Assembly (NCBI GenBank): GCA_900545445.1
Contig: UQZH01000005.1
Span: 1 to 64,000, forward strand
DNA: 64,000 nt
Reading direction: 5' to 3'
Source: an uncultured Collinsella sp.
GTDB taxonomy: Bacteria; Actinomycetota; Coriobacteriia; Coriobacteriales; Coriobacteriaceae
Numbering within the stretch: position 1 is the stretch's first letter; the number at the start of each line of letters is the position of its first letter. A model generated the notes under the pieces. It saw nothing but the letters and a program-made list of their open reading frames with translations, did no database searches and was not told where the DNA came from. Positions 33,256-42,464 of the stretch are shown piece by piece. The translations under genes were made by a program, and so were the position numbers.

Positions 33256-34932
33256 TTAGGCGAGCTCAGCGGTACCCAGATCGGCGTGCTTCTGCGGATC
33301 GACATAGAGGTGCTTGATGCGATCGGAGCCGGCGACAGTGTGCGTGTAGAACATAATCGGGATGACCGGGCAGTCGGCAGCGACCATTGCGTCGGCCTCC
33401 TGCATCTTGGCGACGCGCTCCTCATCGTCAACAATAGTACGAGCCTCGTCGACCTTGGCGTCGAACTCGGGGTTGCTGTAACCAGAGCGGTTGTCGCCAC
33501 CGAGGGAGTCGGAGTGGAACAGCGGATACAGGAAGTTGTCCATGATCGGGTAGTCGGCAATCCAACCCAGACGACCGAACTGATAGTTAAAGTTCTGATA
33601 CTGCTCGAGCAGGGCAGACCACTCGGGGGTATCGGAGACAGCGGTAACACCAACCTTGGCGAGGTCGCCGATGATGGACTCCATGATCTCCTTGTGACCG
33701 CCGTCCTGGTTGTAGGAAAGGGTCACGCTAATGCCACGATCGCCGTTAGCGCCAGCGGGAGCAACCTTGTCGAGGTACTCGTTAGCCTTGTCGACATCGT
33801 AGGCGCAGAACTCCCATGCGCCCTCCTTGTAGCCATCGATGCCCGGAGGAACAATGCCGTCGGCAGGGGTACGGGTACCCTTGAAGATGGTCTTGCAGAT
33901 GGCCTCACGGTTGATGGCCAGGGAGATACCCCTACGCAGGTCGGCGTTGTTGAACGGCTCGGCCGTGGTGTTGCAGGTCAGATAGTACGTGGAAGGCTCG
34001 GCGCCGAGCAGCATGCGCTCGCCGTCTCCCATGGTGTAGCCGTCCTTGGACACGCCGCGATCCTTCTTGGCGGCATCAATCTGAGCGACGGGAACGTCGC
34101 AGACATCGAGGTTACCCGCCTGGAACTCCTTGTAAGCGGTCTCCATGTCCTTGATGACCTGGAAGTGGATGCCATCGATCTTGGCCTTGTCGCCATAGTA
34201 ATCGTCGAACTTCTTGACGTTGATCTCCTGGCCATCCTCCCACTTGCCGTCCATCATGAACGGGCCGTTACCGACCGGGGCAAGGTAGAAGCTCTTGACA
34301 TCGGACTCGGCGCACTCGGGAACCGGGGCCAGAGCCGGGTGAGAGGCGACGAAGGGGAAGTCGGCGTAAGCGGAAGCCAGCTTGACGACGAGGGTCTCAT
34401 CGTCGGGGCAGGTAACACCGCTGAGCTCGGTAGCGTTACCGGCAAGCAGATCGTCATAGCCCTCGACCATGGAGAGGTGATAGGAGACCTCGGAAGGGCC
34501 GTACTCGGTAGCGACAGCCGACTTGGTGTTGACCAGACGCTCCCAACCGAGCTTGAAGGACTTGGAGGTAACGTCGTCACCGTTGTGGAACTTGGCCTTC
34601 TTGATCTTGAAGGTAAACTCGGTGGCGTCGTCGTTGGACTCAAAGGACTCGCAAGCCAGCGGAACAATCTCGCCCTTCTCGGCGTCGTAAGAGGTCAGAG
34701 CATCAAAGAGCTGGTACTCGACCTGAGTGCCCTGGTCCTCCTGGACATTGTAGGGGTCGATGCAGACCGGGTTGTTGATGTAGAAGTTCAGCTTCGAACC
34801 GGACTCAGAACCGGAAGCGTCGCCGCCCTTCTTGCCGCATGCGGCAAGAAAAGCCATGGAGCTCGCAGCAAGGGTACCGCCGACAAAGGCGCGACGACCC
34901 ATAACGGGCTGGTGGAACATAGAATCAGCCAT
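33256..34932 (-). CDS. oppA: Oligopeptide-binding lipoprotein OppA
   Basis: 558 residues from the ATG at 34932 (AAGGAGG five bases upstream). A family 5 solute-binding protein. The signal GRRAFVGGTLAASSMAFLAAC contains twin arginines and a lipobox with LAAC, so it could be a Tat-exported lipoprotein. The SBP_bac_5 fold follows (NFYINNPVCIDPYN.., TFKIKKAKFHNGDDVTSKSF, RRGISLAINREAI, LSYNQDGGHKEIMESI). It captures peptides outside the cell for OppBCDF. Confidence 0.93.
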   Translation of the reverse strand: MADSMFHQPVMGRRAFVGGTLAASSMAFLAACGKKGGDASGSESGSKLNFYINNPVCIDPYNVQEDQGTQVEYQLFDALTSYDAEKGEIVPLACESFESNDDATEFTFKIKKAKFHNGDDVTSKSFKLGWERLVNTKSAVATEYGPSEVSYHLSMVEGYDDLLAGNATELSGVTCPDDETLVVKLASAYADFPFVASHPALAPVPECAESDVKSFYLAPVGNGPFMMDGKWEDGQEINVKKFDDYYGDKAKIDGIHFQVIKDMETAYKEFQAGNLDVCDVPVAQIDAAKKDRGVSKDGYTMGDGERMLLGAEPSTYYLTCNTTAEPFNNADLRRGISLAINREAICKTIFKGTRTPADGIVPPGIDGYKEGAWEFCAYDVDKANEYLDKVAPAGANGDRGISVTLSYNQDGGHKEIMESIIGDLAKVGVTAVSDTPEWSALLEQYQNFNYQFGRLGWIADYPIMDNFLYPLFHSDSLGGDNRSGYSNPEFDAKVDEARTIVDDEERVAKMQEADAMVAADCPVIPIMFYTHTVAGSDRIKHLYVDPQKHADLGTAELA

Positions 34933-35031
34933 GCCATCCTCCTTATGAGATAGGACAAAGAAATGTTCAGTCGGACACATGTCGAGACAATCCGATCCGA
35001 ACCATCAAAACGCCGCCCGTTGCTATGGCTG

Positions 35032-35060
35032 GTTATGCACAACGAACCAACGTTTCTCAA
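35032..35060 (-). promoter_or_regulatory. Promoter of the opp operon
   Basis: TTGAGA, a 17-nt spacer and CATAAC on the minus strand, about 100 nt before the oppA start. Confidence 0.55.
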
Positions 35061-35173
35061 TACAGTAGCGCATTTTATGCACGATTTGGGGCTAATTCCG
35101 GTCAACGGTCGAGAATTTCTTTAGTTGGGCGAAGTATGTGGGGATATTTTGGCTCTGTTACAAATATGTAAAC

Positions 35174-35204
35174 AAAAAGGGTCCCGCACTTGCGGAACCC
35201 TTTT
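35174..35204 (-). terminator. Terminator of secG
   Basis: AAAAGGGT.CCGCA and TGCGG.ACCCTTTT pair around a short loop and are followed on the minus strand by TTTTTG. Confidence 0.85.
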
Positions 35205-35226
35205 CAAGTATTTATGTGGCTCGTGC

Positions 35227-35481
35227 TTAGTAGCCGACGATACCCTGCGGGAAGAAGAACATGCACAGGACGACACACACGGCAAAAACGACGGCCATAA
35301 TTACCGTCAGGCGATCGAGGTTCTGCTCCATGACGCCCGTGGCAGAGCTGGAGTTATACAGCGAGCTAGCGATCATATCCGAAACGCCGGTGCCCTTACC
35401 AGAGTGCATCAGGACGAGAATCGTCAGCGCCACGGCAGAGACAGCCCAAACGACAAACAGAAGAATCTGAAACGGACCCAT
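35227..35481 (-). CDS. secG: Preprotein translocase subunit SecG
   Basis: 84 residues (AAGGAG seven bases upstream). Two membrane spans (about 5-25 and 58-78) flank the conserved loop LMHSGKGTGVSDMIASS. It is the accessory subunit of SecYEG in the plasma membrane. It follows gpmI by about 160 nt with a terminator in between, an arrangement seen in other Gram-positives where secG closes the glycolytic cluster. Confidence 0.92.
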   Translation of the reverse strand: MGPFQILLFVVWAVSAVALTILVLMHSGKGTGVSDMIASSLYNSSSATGVMEQNLDRLTVIMAVVFAVCVVLCMFFFPQGIVGY

Positions 35482-35578
35482 AGATAAGCTCCTTAATAGA
35501 ACAATTCAAACTCCAGTACTGTACCACAACCCCCAGCACTCCCCCATCAGCCATTTGGTGACGAGGTAGAAATAGCGC

Positions 35579-35611
35579 AAAAAAAGAGGGTTGTCCGGTT
35601 GTGGACAACCC
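35579..35611 (-). terminator. Terminator of the pgk-tpiA-gpmI unit
   Basis: GGGTTGTCC and GGACAACCC pair perfectly around 6 nt and are followed on the minus strand by CTTTTTTT. It begins 30 nt past the gpmI stop. Confidence 0.9.
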
Positions 35612-35640
35612 CCTTACTAGAAAACGGTATTTGTTTTCTA

Positions 35641-37194
35641 TTAGGCCTCGGTGGCGAGTACGCGACCCGTCATCTCGGCGGAAGGCTCAATACCAGCCAT
35701 GGTGAGCATGGTCGGAGCGATATCGGAAAGACGGCCGTCCTCGATACCGGTGAGCTGTGCCTTCTCATCAACGATGATGAACGGCACGCGGTTGGTGGTG
35801 TGAGCCGTGAACGGATGCTTGGAACCGTCGGAAGCAACGTCAAACATGTGATCGGCGTTGCCGTGATCGGCGGTAATCAGCGCAAAGCCGCCCTTAGCGA
35901 GAATCGCCGGGACAACCTTGGACAGGGCATCGTCAACAGCCTCGACGGCCTTAACGGCAGCGTCGAAGACACCGGTGTGACCAACCATGTCGCAGTTTGC
36001 GAAGTTCACGATGTAGAAATCAGCGCGATCCTCGTTGATGGCAGCGACAAGCTTCTCGGTAACCTCGGGAGCGCTCATCTCAGGTTGCAGGTCGTAGGTA
36101 GCGACCTTGGGAGAAGCGACGAGCACGCGCTCCTCGCCCTCCTTGGGCTCCTCGATGCCGCCGTTGAGGAAGAACGTCACGTGGGCGTACTTCTCGGTCT
36201 CGGCGGTGTGCAGCTGCTTCAGGCCATTGGCGGCGATAACGTCGGCCAGGACGTTCTCGGGGAACGTCTTGGGGAAGGCGACCTCGACGTCAAACGTCGG
36301 GTCGTACTCGGTCATCGTCACAAAGTGCGAAAGCTTGATCTGCTCGCGCTCAAAGCCGTCGAACTCCTTGTCCGTGAACACGCGAGTCATCTGACGAGCG
36401 CGGTCGGGACGGAAGTTGAAGAAGATGGCCGCGTCGCCCTCGTGGATGCCCTCGTTGTGGGCAGCGAAGGGCTCGACGAACTCGTCGCCGCGCGGATCCT
36501 TCTCGTAGTAGGCCTTGATACCGGCAACAGGGTCGGTATCGGCATCGGATGCGTTGACCATGACGTCGTAGGCGCGCTGGATGCGCTCCCAACGGTTGTC
36601 GCGGTCCATGGCCCAATAACGGCCCGAGACGGTGGCAACGCGAGCGTCGCAACCGGTCTCCTCGGAGATCTTAGCCAGGAAGGCGCAGAACTCACTCATA
36701 TAACCGGCACCGGACTGCGGGTCAACGTCGCGACCATCCATGAAGGCGTGGACGCGAACGGTCTTGACACCGTGCTCGGCAGCCATCTTGACCAGAGCCT
36801 CGACGTGGCTCATATGAGAATGAACACCGCCAGGGCTCATAAGGCCCATGAGGTGGAGAGTCTTGCCGTCAGCCTTGACGTCGTCCATAGCCTTGACGAA
36901 GACCTCGTTCTTGGCGATGGAGCCGTCCTTGATGGCATTGTTGATGCGCGAAAGCTCCTGGAACACGATGCGGCCGGCACCGATGTTGAGGTGACCCACC
37001 TCGGAGTTGCCCATCTGGCCATCGGGAAGACCCACGTCCTCGCCCGAAGCGCCGAGCGTGGTGTGGGGGTACTTCTCGTACAGGCTATCAAGGAAGGGCG
37101 TCTTGGCAGCGGCGACGGCGTTCTCGCCATCGGCCGGAGCCAGGCCACAGCCGTCCATGATGATCAGGAGTGCAGGAAGATGACGTTGTGCCAT
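35641..37194 (-). CDS. gpmI: Phosphoglycerate mutase (cofactor-independent)
   Basis: 517 residues. An Mn-dependent enzyme of the alkaline phosphatase superfamily that interconverts 3- and 2-phosphoglycerate. The nucleophile serine is S64 in MGNSEVGHLNIGAG; metal ligands lie in LIIMDGCGLAP, NFANCDMVGHTG and ITADHGNADHM. Position 16 is Cys where most have Trp in DGWG, a small change. It starts five bases after tpiA. Confidence 0.95.
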   Translation of the reverse strand: MAQRHLPALLIIMDGCGLAPADGENAVAAAKTPFLDSLYEKYPHTTLGASGEDVGLPDGQMGNSEVGHLNIGAGRIVFQELSRINNAIKDGSIAKNEVFVKAMDDVKADGKTLHLMGLMSPGGVHSHMSHVEALVKMAAEHGVKTVRVHAFMDGRDVDPQSGAGYMSEFCAFLAKISEETGCDARVATVSGRYWAMDRDNRWERIQRAYDVMVNASDADTDPVAGIKAYYEKDPRGDEFVEPFAAHNEGIHEGDAAIFFNFRPDRARQMTRVFTDKEFDGFEREQIKLSHFVTMTEYDPTFDVEVAFPKTFPENVLADVIAANGLKQLHTAETEKYAHVTFFLNGGIEEPKEGEERVLVASPKVATYDLQPEMSAPEVTEKLVAAINEDRADFYIVNFANCDMVGHTGVFDAAVKAVEAVDDALSKVVPAILAKGGFALITADHGNADHMFDVASDGSKHPFTAHTTNRVPFIIVDEKAQLTGIEDGRLSDIAPTMLTMAGIEPSAEMTGRVLATEA

Positions 37195-37199
37195 ATGTC

Positions 37200-37967
37200 C
37201 TACTCGCCTGCCTTGACGACCATAGAAGCGAAGTCGGCAGCCTTGAGCGAAGCGCCGCCCACGAGGGCGCCGTCGACGTCGGGCTTGGCGACGAGCTCGG
37301 CGATGTTGCCGGGCTTGGCAGAGCCACCATAGAGAACGCGGATGCCGTTAGCGAGCTCCTCGCCGAACATCTCCTTGAGGGTCTCACGGATAGCGCCGCA
37401 GACCTCCTGAGCGTCCTCGGCGGTAGCGGTCTTGCCGGTGCCGATAGCCCAGATGGGCTCGTAGGCGACGACGACCTGCTTGGGGCAAGTGATCTCGAGA
37501 CCCTCGAGACCAGCCTTGACCTGGTTCACGACGTGCTCGACATAGGTGCCGGCCTCGCGGACCTCAAGAGACTCACCGCAGCAGAAGACGGGAACAAGAC
37601 CGGCGGCAACGAGGGCCTTGGCCTTCTTGTTCTGATCCTCGTCGGTCTCGTGGAAGTAATCACGACGCTCGGAGTGACCGATGATGCAGTAGGTGCAGCC
37701 AGCGGACTTGAGCATGTCGCAAGAAGACTCACCGGTGAAGGCACCCTTGGCCTCCCAGTACACGTTCTGTGCACCGAGGGCGATGGGGGCAGCCTGAATA
37801 CGGTCATGAACCGTGGTGATGTCGATGGTCGGAGGGCAGACGAGCACCTCGACGCCAGCCGGAACCTCGGGCAGAGCCTGAGCCAGCTCGTCGGCGAGCT
37901 TGGCGGCCTCGGCGACGTCGTTGTTCATCTTCCAGTTACCAGCGATAAGAAGGGTGCGATTAGGCAT
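37200..37967 (-). CDS. tpiA: Triosephosphate isomerase
   Basis: 255 residues from the ATG at 37967 (GGAGG upstream). It interconverts dihydroxyacetone phosphate and glyceraldehyde 3-phosphate. Catalytic K13 (AGNWKMN), H98 (IIGHSERR) and E170 (VAYEPIWAIGTG) are all present, and LYGGSAKPGN binds phosphate. Its start overlaps the end of pgk by 8 nt, so the two are translationally coupled. Confidence 0.96.
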   Translation of the reverse strand: MPNRTLLIAGNWKMNNDVAEAAKLADELAQALPEVPAGVEVLVCPPTIDITTVHDRIQAAPIALGAQNVYWEAKGAFTGESSCDMLKSAGCTYCIIGHSERRDYFHETDEDQNKKAKALVAAGLVPVFCCGESLEVREAGTYVEHVVNQVKAGLEGLEITCPKQVVVAYEPIWAIGTGKTATAEDAQEVCGAIRETLKEMFGEELANGIRVLYGGSAKPGNIAELVAKPDVDGALVGGASLKAADFASMVVKAGE

Positions 37968-39150
37968 CGAGAAGCGCCTCCACTCCGGGCAGGGCCTTAC
38001 CCTCGACGAGCTCCATGGAAGCGCCACCACCGGTAGAGATCCAGCTCATCTTGTCGGCCAGGTTGAACTTGTTGACGGCTGCGACAGAGTCGCCACCACC
38101 GATGATCGAGGTGCAATCAGCCTCGGCGACAGCCTCGGCGATAGCCTGGGTGCCGTGAGCGAAGTTATCGAACTCGAAGACGCCCATGGGGCCATTCCAG
38201 AACACAGTCTTGGCACCCTTGACAGCCTCGGCGTAGAGCTCCTCGGTCTTGGGGCCGATGTCCATACCCTCACGGTCGTCGGGGATAGCGTCGGAAGCGA
38301 CAACCTCGGGGACAGCGTCCTCGCCAAAGTGATCAGCAACGCGGTTGTCGATGGGGAGCAGGATCTTGACGCCCTTCTCCTCGGCCTTCTTGAGCATCTC
38401 ACCGGCGCGCTCGACCCAGTCCTCTTCCTTGAGGGACTGACCGACGGACAGGCCCTGAGCCAGGAAGAAGGTGTAGGCCATGCCGCCACCGATGATCAGG
38501 GTATCAGCGGAGTCGATGAGGTGATCGAGAACGCCGATCTTGGAGGAAACCTTGGAACCGCCGACGATGGCGACGAAGGGGCGCTCGGGCTCGGCGAAGA
38601 TGCCGGTCAGCGTGTCGACCTCCTTCTCGAGCAGGAAGCCGGCGACGGCAGGCAGGTAAGCGGCGGGGCCCACGACGGAACCCTGGGCGCGGTGTGCGGT
38701 GCCGAAGGCATCGAGAACGAAGACGTCACCATAGGAAGCGAGCTTCTTGGCGATCTCGGGATCGTTCTTCTTCTCACGCTTGTCAAAACGGACGTTCTCG
38801 AGAACGAGGACCTTGCCCGGCTCGACGGCGGCGACAGCCTCGGCGGCCTTCTCGCCATACGTGTCGGCAACAAAAGCAACGTCAAGGCCAGAGAGCTCAG
38901 CGAGCTTCTTGGCGACAGGCTCGAGGGAAAGCTCGGGCTGGAAGCCAGTGCCCTCAGGACGGCCGAGGTGGCTCATGAGGATGACGCGAGCGTTGTGCTC
39001 AACGAGGTAGTTGATGGTGGGCAGGGCAGCCTTGATACGGGTGGTGTCGCCAACGACGCCATCCTTGATAGGCACGTTGAAGTCAACGCGGACGAGAACG
39101 CGCTTGCCGTCGACATCGATGTCGCGGACGGTCTTCTTGGTAAAGGCCAT
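37960..39150 (-). CDS. pgk: Phosphoglycerate kinase
   Basis: 396 residues from the ATG at 39150 (AAAGG upstream). It makes ATP from 1,3-bisphosphoglycerate. Typical blocks: RVLVRVDFNVPIKDG, LMSHLGRPEG, DAFGTAHRAQGSVVG, FVAIVGGSKVSSKI, FWNGPMGVFE and IIGGGDSVAAV. It lies downstream of gap with a terminator hairpin between, so it can be made at a different level. Confidence 0.96.
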   Translation of the reverse strand: MAFTKKTVRDIDVDGKRVLVRVDFNVPIKDGVVGDTTRIKAALPTINYLVEHNARVILMSHLGRPEGTGFQPELSLEPVAKKLAELSGLDVAFVADTYGEKAAEAVAAVEPGKVLVLENVRFDKREKKNDPEIAKKLASYGDVFVLDAFGTAHRAQGSVVGPAAYLPAVAGFLLEKEVDTLTGIFAEPERPFVAIVGGSKVSSKIGVLDHLIDSADTLIIGGGMAYTFFLAQGLSVGQSLKEEDWVERAGEMLKKAEEKGVKILLPIDNRVADHFGEDAVPEVVASDAIPDDREGMDIGPKTEELYAEAVKGAKTVFWNGPMGVFEFDNFAHGTQAIAEAVAEADCTSIIGGGDSVAAVNKFNLADKMSWISTGGGASMELVEGKALPGVEALLDA

Positions 39151-39205
39151 GTTTGCTTCTACCTTTCGTACGTGTCTGCCTCCCATTACGGCAGACGATT
39201 TCCTA

Positions 39206-39253
39206 TAAAAAGGGCGCGACCCTAGGGTGTAAGCCCTATGAGGCCGCGCCCTT
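39206..39253 (-). terminator. Terminator after gap
   Basis: AAGGGCGCG and CGCGCCCTT pair perfectly, with an inner CATAGGGCT/ACCCTAG-type pairing, followed on the minus strand by TTTTTAT. Confidence 0.85.
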
Positions 39254-39290
39254 CTTTAGACGCTCAACGAGCTATTCGCTAAAAGCTAAA

Positions 39291-40316
39291 TTAAGCAACG
39301 AACTTCTCGAAGTACTTGATGGTGCGGACCATCTGAGAGGTGTAGGAGTTCTCGTTGTCGTACCAAGAGGTGACCTGAACGAGGGTCTGGCCGTTGCCGA
39401 GATCAGAGCACATGGTCTGAGTGGCGTCGAAGATGGAGCCGTGGGTCTCGCCGACGATGTCGCGGGAGACGATCTGGTCCTCGTTGTAGGCGAAGGTATC
39501 GGGGATGGTCTCGGCGTAGGCCTTCATGGCAGCGTTGACCTCGTCGACGGTGACCTTCTTGTCAACGACGGCGTAGAGGTTGGTCAGCGAGCCGGTCGGC
39601 GTCGGGACGCGCTGGGCGGCACCGATGAGCTTGCCGTTGAGCTCGGGGAGAACCAGGCCGATGGCCTTGGCAGCGCCCGTGGTGTTCGGGACGATGTTCT
39701 CGGAGCAGGCGCGGGAGCGACGGAAGTTGCCCTTGCGCTGCGGGCCGTCGAGCGGCATCTGGTCGCCGGTGAAGGCGTGGATGGTGGTCATGATGCCGGA
39801 GACGATGGGAGCGAAGTCGTTCAGGCCCTTGGCCATCGGGGCGAGGCAGTTGGTGGTGCAGGAAGCAGCGGAGATGATGTTGTCCTCAGCGGTCAGCGTC
39901 TCATGGTTGACGTTGTACACGATGGTGGGCAGATCGCTGCCGGCCGGAGCGGAGATGACGACCTTCTTGGCGCCAGCGTTGATGTGGGCCTGAGCCTTAG
40001 CCTTGCTGGTGTAGAAGCCGGTGCACTCGAGAACGACGTCGACGTCGAGGTCGCCCCAAGGCAGGTTGTTGGCGTCGGCCTCCTTGTAGATCTTGATCTC
40101 CTTGCCGTCAACGGTGATGGAATCCTCGCCAGCGACGACCTCGTGATCGCGAGCATAGTTGCCCTGCGTGGAGTCGTACTTCAGCAGGTAAGCGAGCATA
40201 TCGGGAGAGGTGAGGTCGTTGATAGCGACGATCTCGGAGCCCTCATGACCGAACATCTGGCGGAAGGCCAGACGACCGATGCGACCGAAGCCGTTAATAG
40301 CAACCTTTACTGCCAT
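39291..40316 (-). CDS. gap: Glyceraldehyde-3-phosphate dehydrogenase
   Basis: 341 residues from the ATG at 40316 (AAAGGAG five bases upstream). Catalytic cysteine C153 in [12 protein letters not shown]; the NAD fold begins [16 protein letters not shown], and the Asp in AINDLTSPD favours NAD over NADP. It is the first gene of the glycolytic block. Its own terminator and an upstream palindromic site suggest separate, high expression. Confidence 0.96.
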   Translation of the reverse strand: MAVKVAINGFGRIGRLAFRQMFGHEGSEIVAINDLTSPDMLAYLLKYDSTQGNYARDHEVVAGEDSITVDGKEIKIYKEADANNLPWGDLDVDVVLECTGFYTSKAKAQAHINAGAKKVVISAPAGSDLPTIVYNVNHETLTAEDNIISAASCTTNCLAPMAKGLNDFAPIVSGIMTTIHAFTGDQMPLDGPQRKGNFRRSRACSENIVPNTTGAAKAIGLVLPELNGKLIGAAQRVPTPTGSLTNLYAVVDKKVTVDEVNAAMKAYAETIPDTFAYNEDQIVSRDIVGETHGSIFDATQTMCSDLGNGQTLVQVTSWYDNENSYTSQMVRTIKYFEKFVA

Positions 40317-40447
40317 TGTGTCTCCTTTCGTAAGGCCCCCGCAAGCTACAGCGCCTGCCGTTGAGGCCCACAAACTAACCACTCGCCTAATATACCTTTT
40401 TTTTGGCTTGAATTTCACGAGAATGCTCGAAATTGAAAATCAAATTT

Positions 40448-40466
40448 GCGTTAAAACGCTTTAACG
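40448..40466. promoter_or_regulatory. Palindromic candidate operator upstream of gap
   Basis: CGTTAAA-N4-TTTAACG (40449-40466) overlaps a second palindrome, GCGTT-AA-AACGC (40448-40459). GTTAAA is repeated twice more at about 40479 and 40503. A TATATT -10 box lies closer to gap (40389-40394, minus strand) but its -35 box is poor. The site lies between the whiA stop and gap. Confidence 0.4.
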
Positions 40467-40509
40467 TATAAAACAGCAGTTAAACCACCATAAAAGCTAT
40501 TGCGTTAAA

Positions 40510-41439
40510 CTACCCGCTTGCTTCAATGAGCTTTTCAAGGCGCAAAACACGGTGATACAAGGCCGACTTCGACAAAGGAGGGTCGGCCATTTCCCCCAAA
40601 TCTCGCAGTGAGAGATCGGGGTAACGCTCGCGTAAGTCACAAAAAACTGCCAGAGCGTCCGGCAGCGTTTCGCGCAAACCGCGCCGATCAAGCTCATCGA
40701 TGAGCGCAAGCTGATGTTGGGCGGCACCGGCACTTCTGGTCTGGTTGGCAAGCTCTGCGTTCACGCGACGATTCACGTCGTTCTTCACCAGCTTAACCGC
40801 GCGGGCCTCTTCAATCTCGGCAACGCTGCGCTTGGCGCCAATCAGCTGTAACAGACGTTTAATCTCCTCGGCACTCTTGATGTACACGGCATACGAGCCG
40901 CGACGCGCATTGACGCGGGCGTGAACTCCAATCTGCTCCAGAAGGTCGCAAAGTCCCTTTGCATACTCCTCGCCCTGAACCGCGATCTCCAAATGAAAAT
41001 CGCCACGCGGGTCGGCAACAAAGCCTCCGGCAATCAGCGCACCGCGAATATAGGCGAGCCTGCAGCAAGGACGGGCGACGATGTGGCGCGGCACACCCGC
41101 GACGAGCCCTCCCCTACGGTCGAGAATGCCCAGCAGCACCAGAGCCTTATCCAAATCGGGCTGATCGGGCAAGGTGATGAGATAGTTTCGTACCTTGTGC
41201 AGGACCGACTTACGAACCGTGAATTCGGTCTTGAGCTTAAGGATACGATGCGTCAGCGCAATCATCGTGCGCGCCACAGCACCCGTCTCGGTCGCGACCG
41301 TCAAGCGGTACCGTCCCGAGCCCGCCAGCGAAAGCGTGCCGCTCACACGCGTTAGCGCAGCAAGCGTCGACAAATCGCAGTATTCGCATTCTGGTTCGCA
41401 GCGCGCAAGCTCGTCACGCACCTCAGCGGTAAACGACAT
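40510..41439 (-). CDS. whiA: Sporulation/division regulator WhiA
   Basis: 309 residues. A LAGLIDADG-like N-terminal domain (MSFTAEVRDELARCEP.., then RLAYIRGALIAGGFVADP) and a C-terminal helix-turn-helix (LSLRDLGEMADPPLSKSALYHRVLRLEKL). WhiA controls division genes in Streptomyces and links division with metabolism in Bacillus. It starts six bases after rapZ. The usual partner gene yvcK between them is absent. Confidence 0.94.
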   Translation of the reverse strand: MSFTAEVRDELARCEPECEYCDLSTLAALTRVSGTLSLAGSGRYRLTVATETGAVARTMIALTHRILKLKTEFTVRKSVLHKVRNYLITLPDQPDLDKALVLLGILDRRGGLVAGVPRHIVARPCCRLAYIRGALIAGGFVADPRGDFHLEIAVQGEEYAKGLCDLLEQIGVHARVNARRGSYAVYIKSAEEIKRLLQLIGAKRSVAEIEEARAVKLVKNDVNRRVNAELANQTRSAGAAQHQLALIDELDRRGLRETLPDALAVFCDLRERYPDLSLRDLGEMADPPLSKSALYHRVLRLEKLIEASG

Positions 41440-41445
41440 GTAAAC

Positions 41446-42366
41446 CTATGCCTTCGTGTTGGCACGCGACAGGTCACGGTGGGAGATGCTCACATGATAC
41501 TGAGCACCCTCCAGGTAGCGGGCCGTGGCCTCGGCAATGGCGACGCTACGGTGCTGTCCGCCTGTGCAGCCGATAGCAATGGAAAGCTGCGGCTTGCCCT
41601 CTGCGATATAACCCGGCATGACCGTATCGAGCAGCTGGGTCCAGGCCTTCCAGAACTCCTGGGTCTTGGGGTGGTCCAAGACAAAATCGGAGACCTTCTT
41701 ATCGAGACCGGTCATGGTGCGCATCTCGGGATCGTAGAAAGGATTGGGCAAGAAGCGAACATCGATCATGATATCCGCCTCGATGGGCATGCCATGCTTA
41801 AAGCCAAACGAGAACACGTGGACATCCATAAGCTGCTGGTCGGACAGCTCGGAAAAAGCCATGCGCAGCTTGTTGCGCAAGGCAGAAGTGCGCAAGCGGC
41901 TCGTGTCGATAATCATATCGGCTCGATCGCGAACGCCCTGCAGCTGCAGACGTTCACGCTGAATAGCGTCGGCCGTGGTCTCCCCCGGCTTTGCAATGGG
42001 ATGGCGACGACGGTTTTCGCTATACCGGCGAATCAGCACCTCGTCAGACGCCTCGAGAAACACAATGTCGCAGCTCATCTCGCGCTCTTCCAGTGCGGCA
42101 ACAGCATCGAGCAGTTCATCGAACAAGCCCTGGCTACGCAGGTCGCAGGTAACGGCAAGGTGCCTGCCCACGCCCGTATTGATGCCAACGAGCTCAGCAA
42201 GCTGGGCAATCAGGCGTGGGGGCAGGTTGTCGATACAAAAATAGCCCATGTCCTCAAACACATGCATGGCTTGCGTTCGGCCCGAGCCGGACATTCCGGT
42301 GATGATAACGATATCGGGGATACGCTCCGAGCGCTCCGCCGCATCCATGGCATCTCCCTTTTGCAT
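41446..42366 (-). CDS. rapZ: RNase adapter / nucleotide-binding protein RapZ (YvcJ)
   Basis: 306 residues from 42366 (AGGAGG five bases upstream); an ATG six codons later has its own RBS, so two starts are possible. Walker A is IITGMSGSGRT (residues 22-31). The C-terminal half has VRFLPNPFYDPEMRTMTGLD and SIAIGCTGGQHRSVAIAE. In enterobacteria it steers GlmZ RNA decay; in Gram-positives its ATPase role is less clear. It forms an operon with whiA. Confidence 0.93.
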   Translation of the reverse strand: MQKGDAMDAAERSERIPDIVIITGMSGSGRTQAMHVFEDMGYFCIDNLPPRLIAQLAELVGINTGVGRHLAVTCDLRSQGLFDELLDAVAALEEREMSCDIVFLEASDEVLIRRYSENRRRHPIAKPGETTADAIQRERLQLQGVRDRADMIIDTSRLRTSALRNKLRMAFSELSDQQLMDVHVFSFGFKHGMPIEADIMIDVRFLPNPFYDPEMRTMTGLDKKVSDFVLDHPKTQEFWKAWTQLLDTVMPGYIAEGKPQLSIAIGCTGGQHRSVAIAEATARYLEGAQYHVSISHRDLSRANTKA

Positions 42367-42464
42367 GTGTGCCTCCTAAAATAAGCGCGGGACCCGGCCA
42401 GCGGATCCCGCGCGATCAATTGCCTTTATTGAGTATACCGCCCCAAGCGGATACAAGGCCCGTC

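Noticed and set aside
33286..34953. A 555-codon open frame opposite oppA
   Set aside because: Shadow of oppA, with biased composition and no RBS or recognisable domain.
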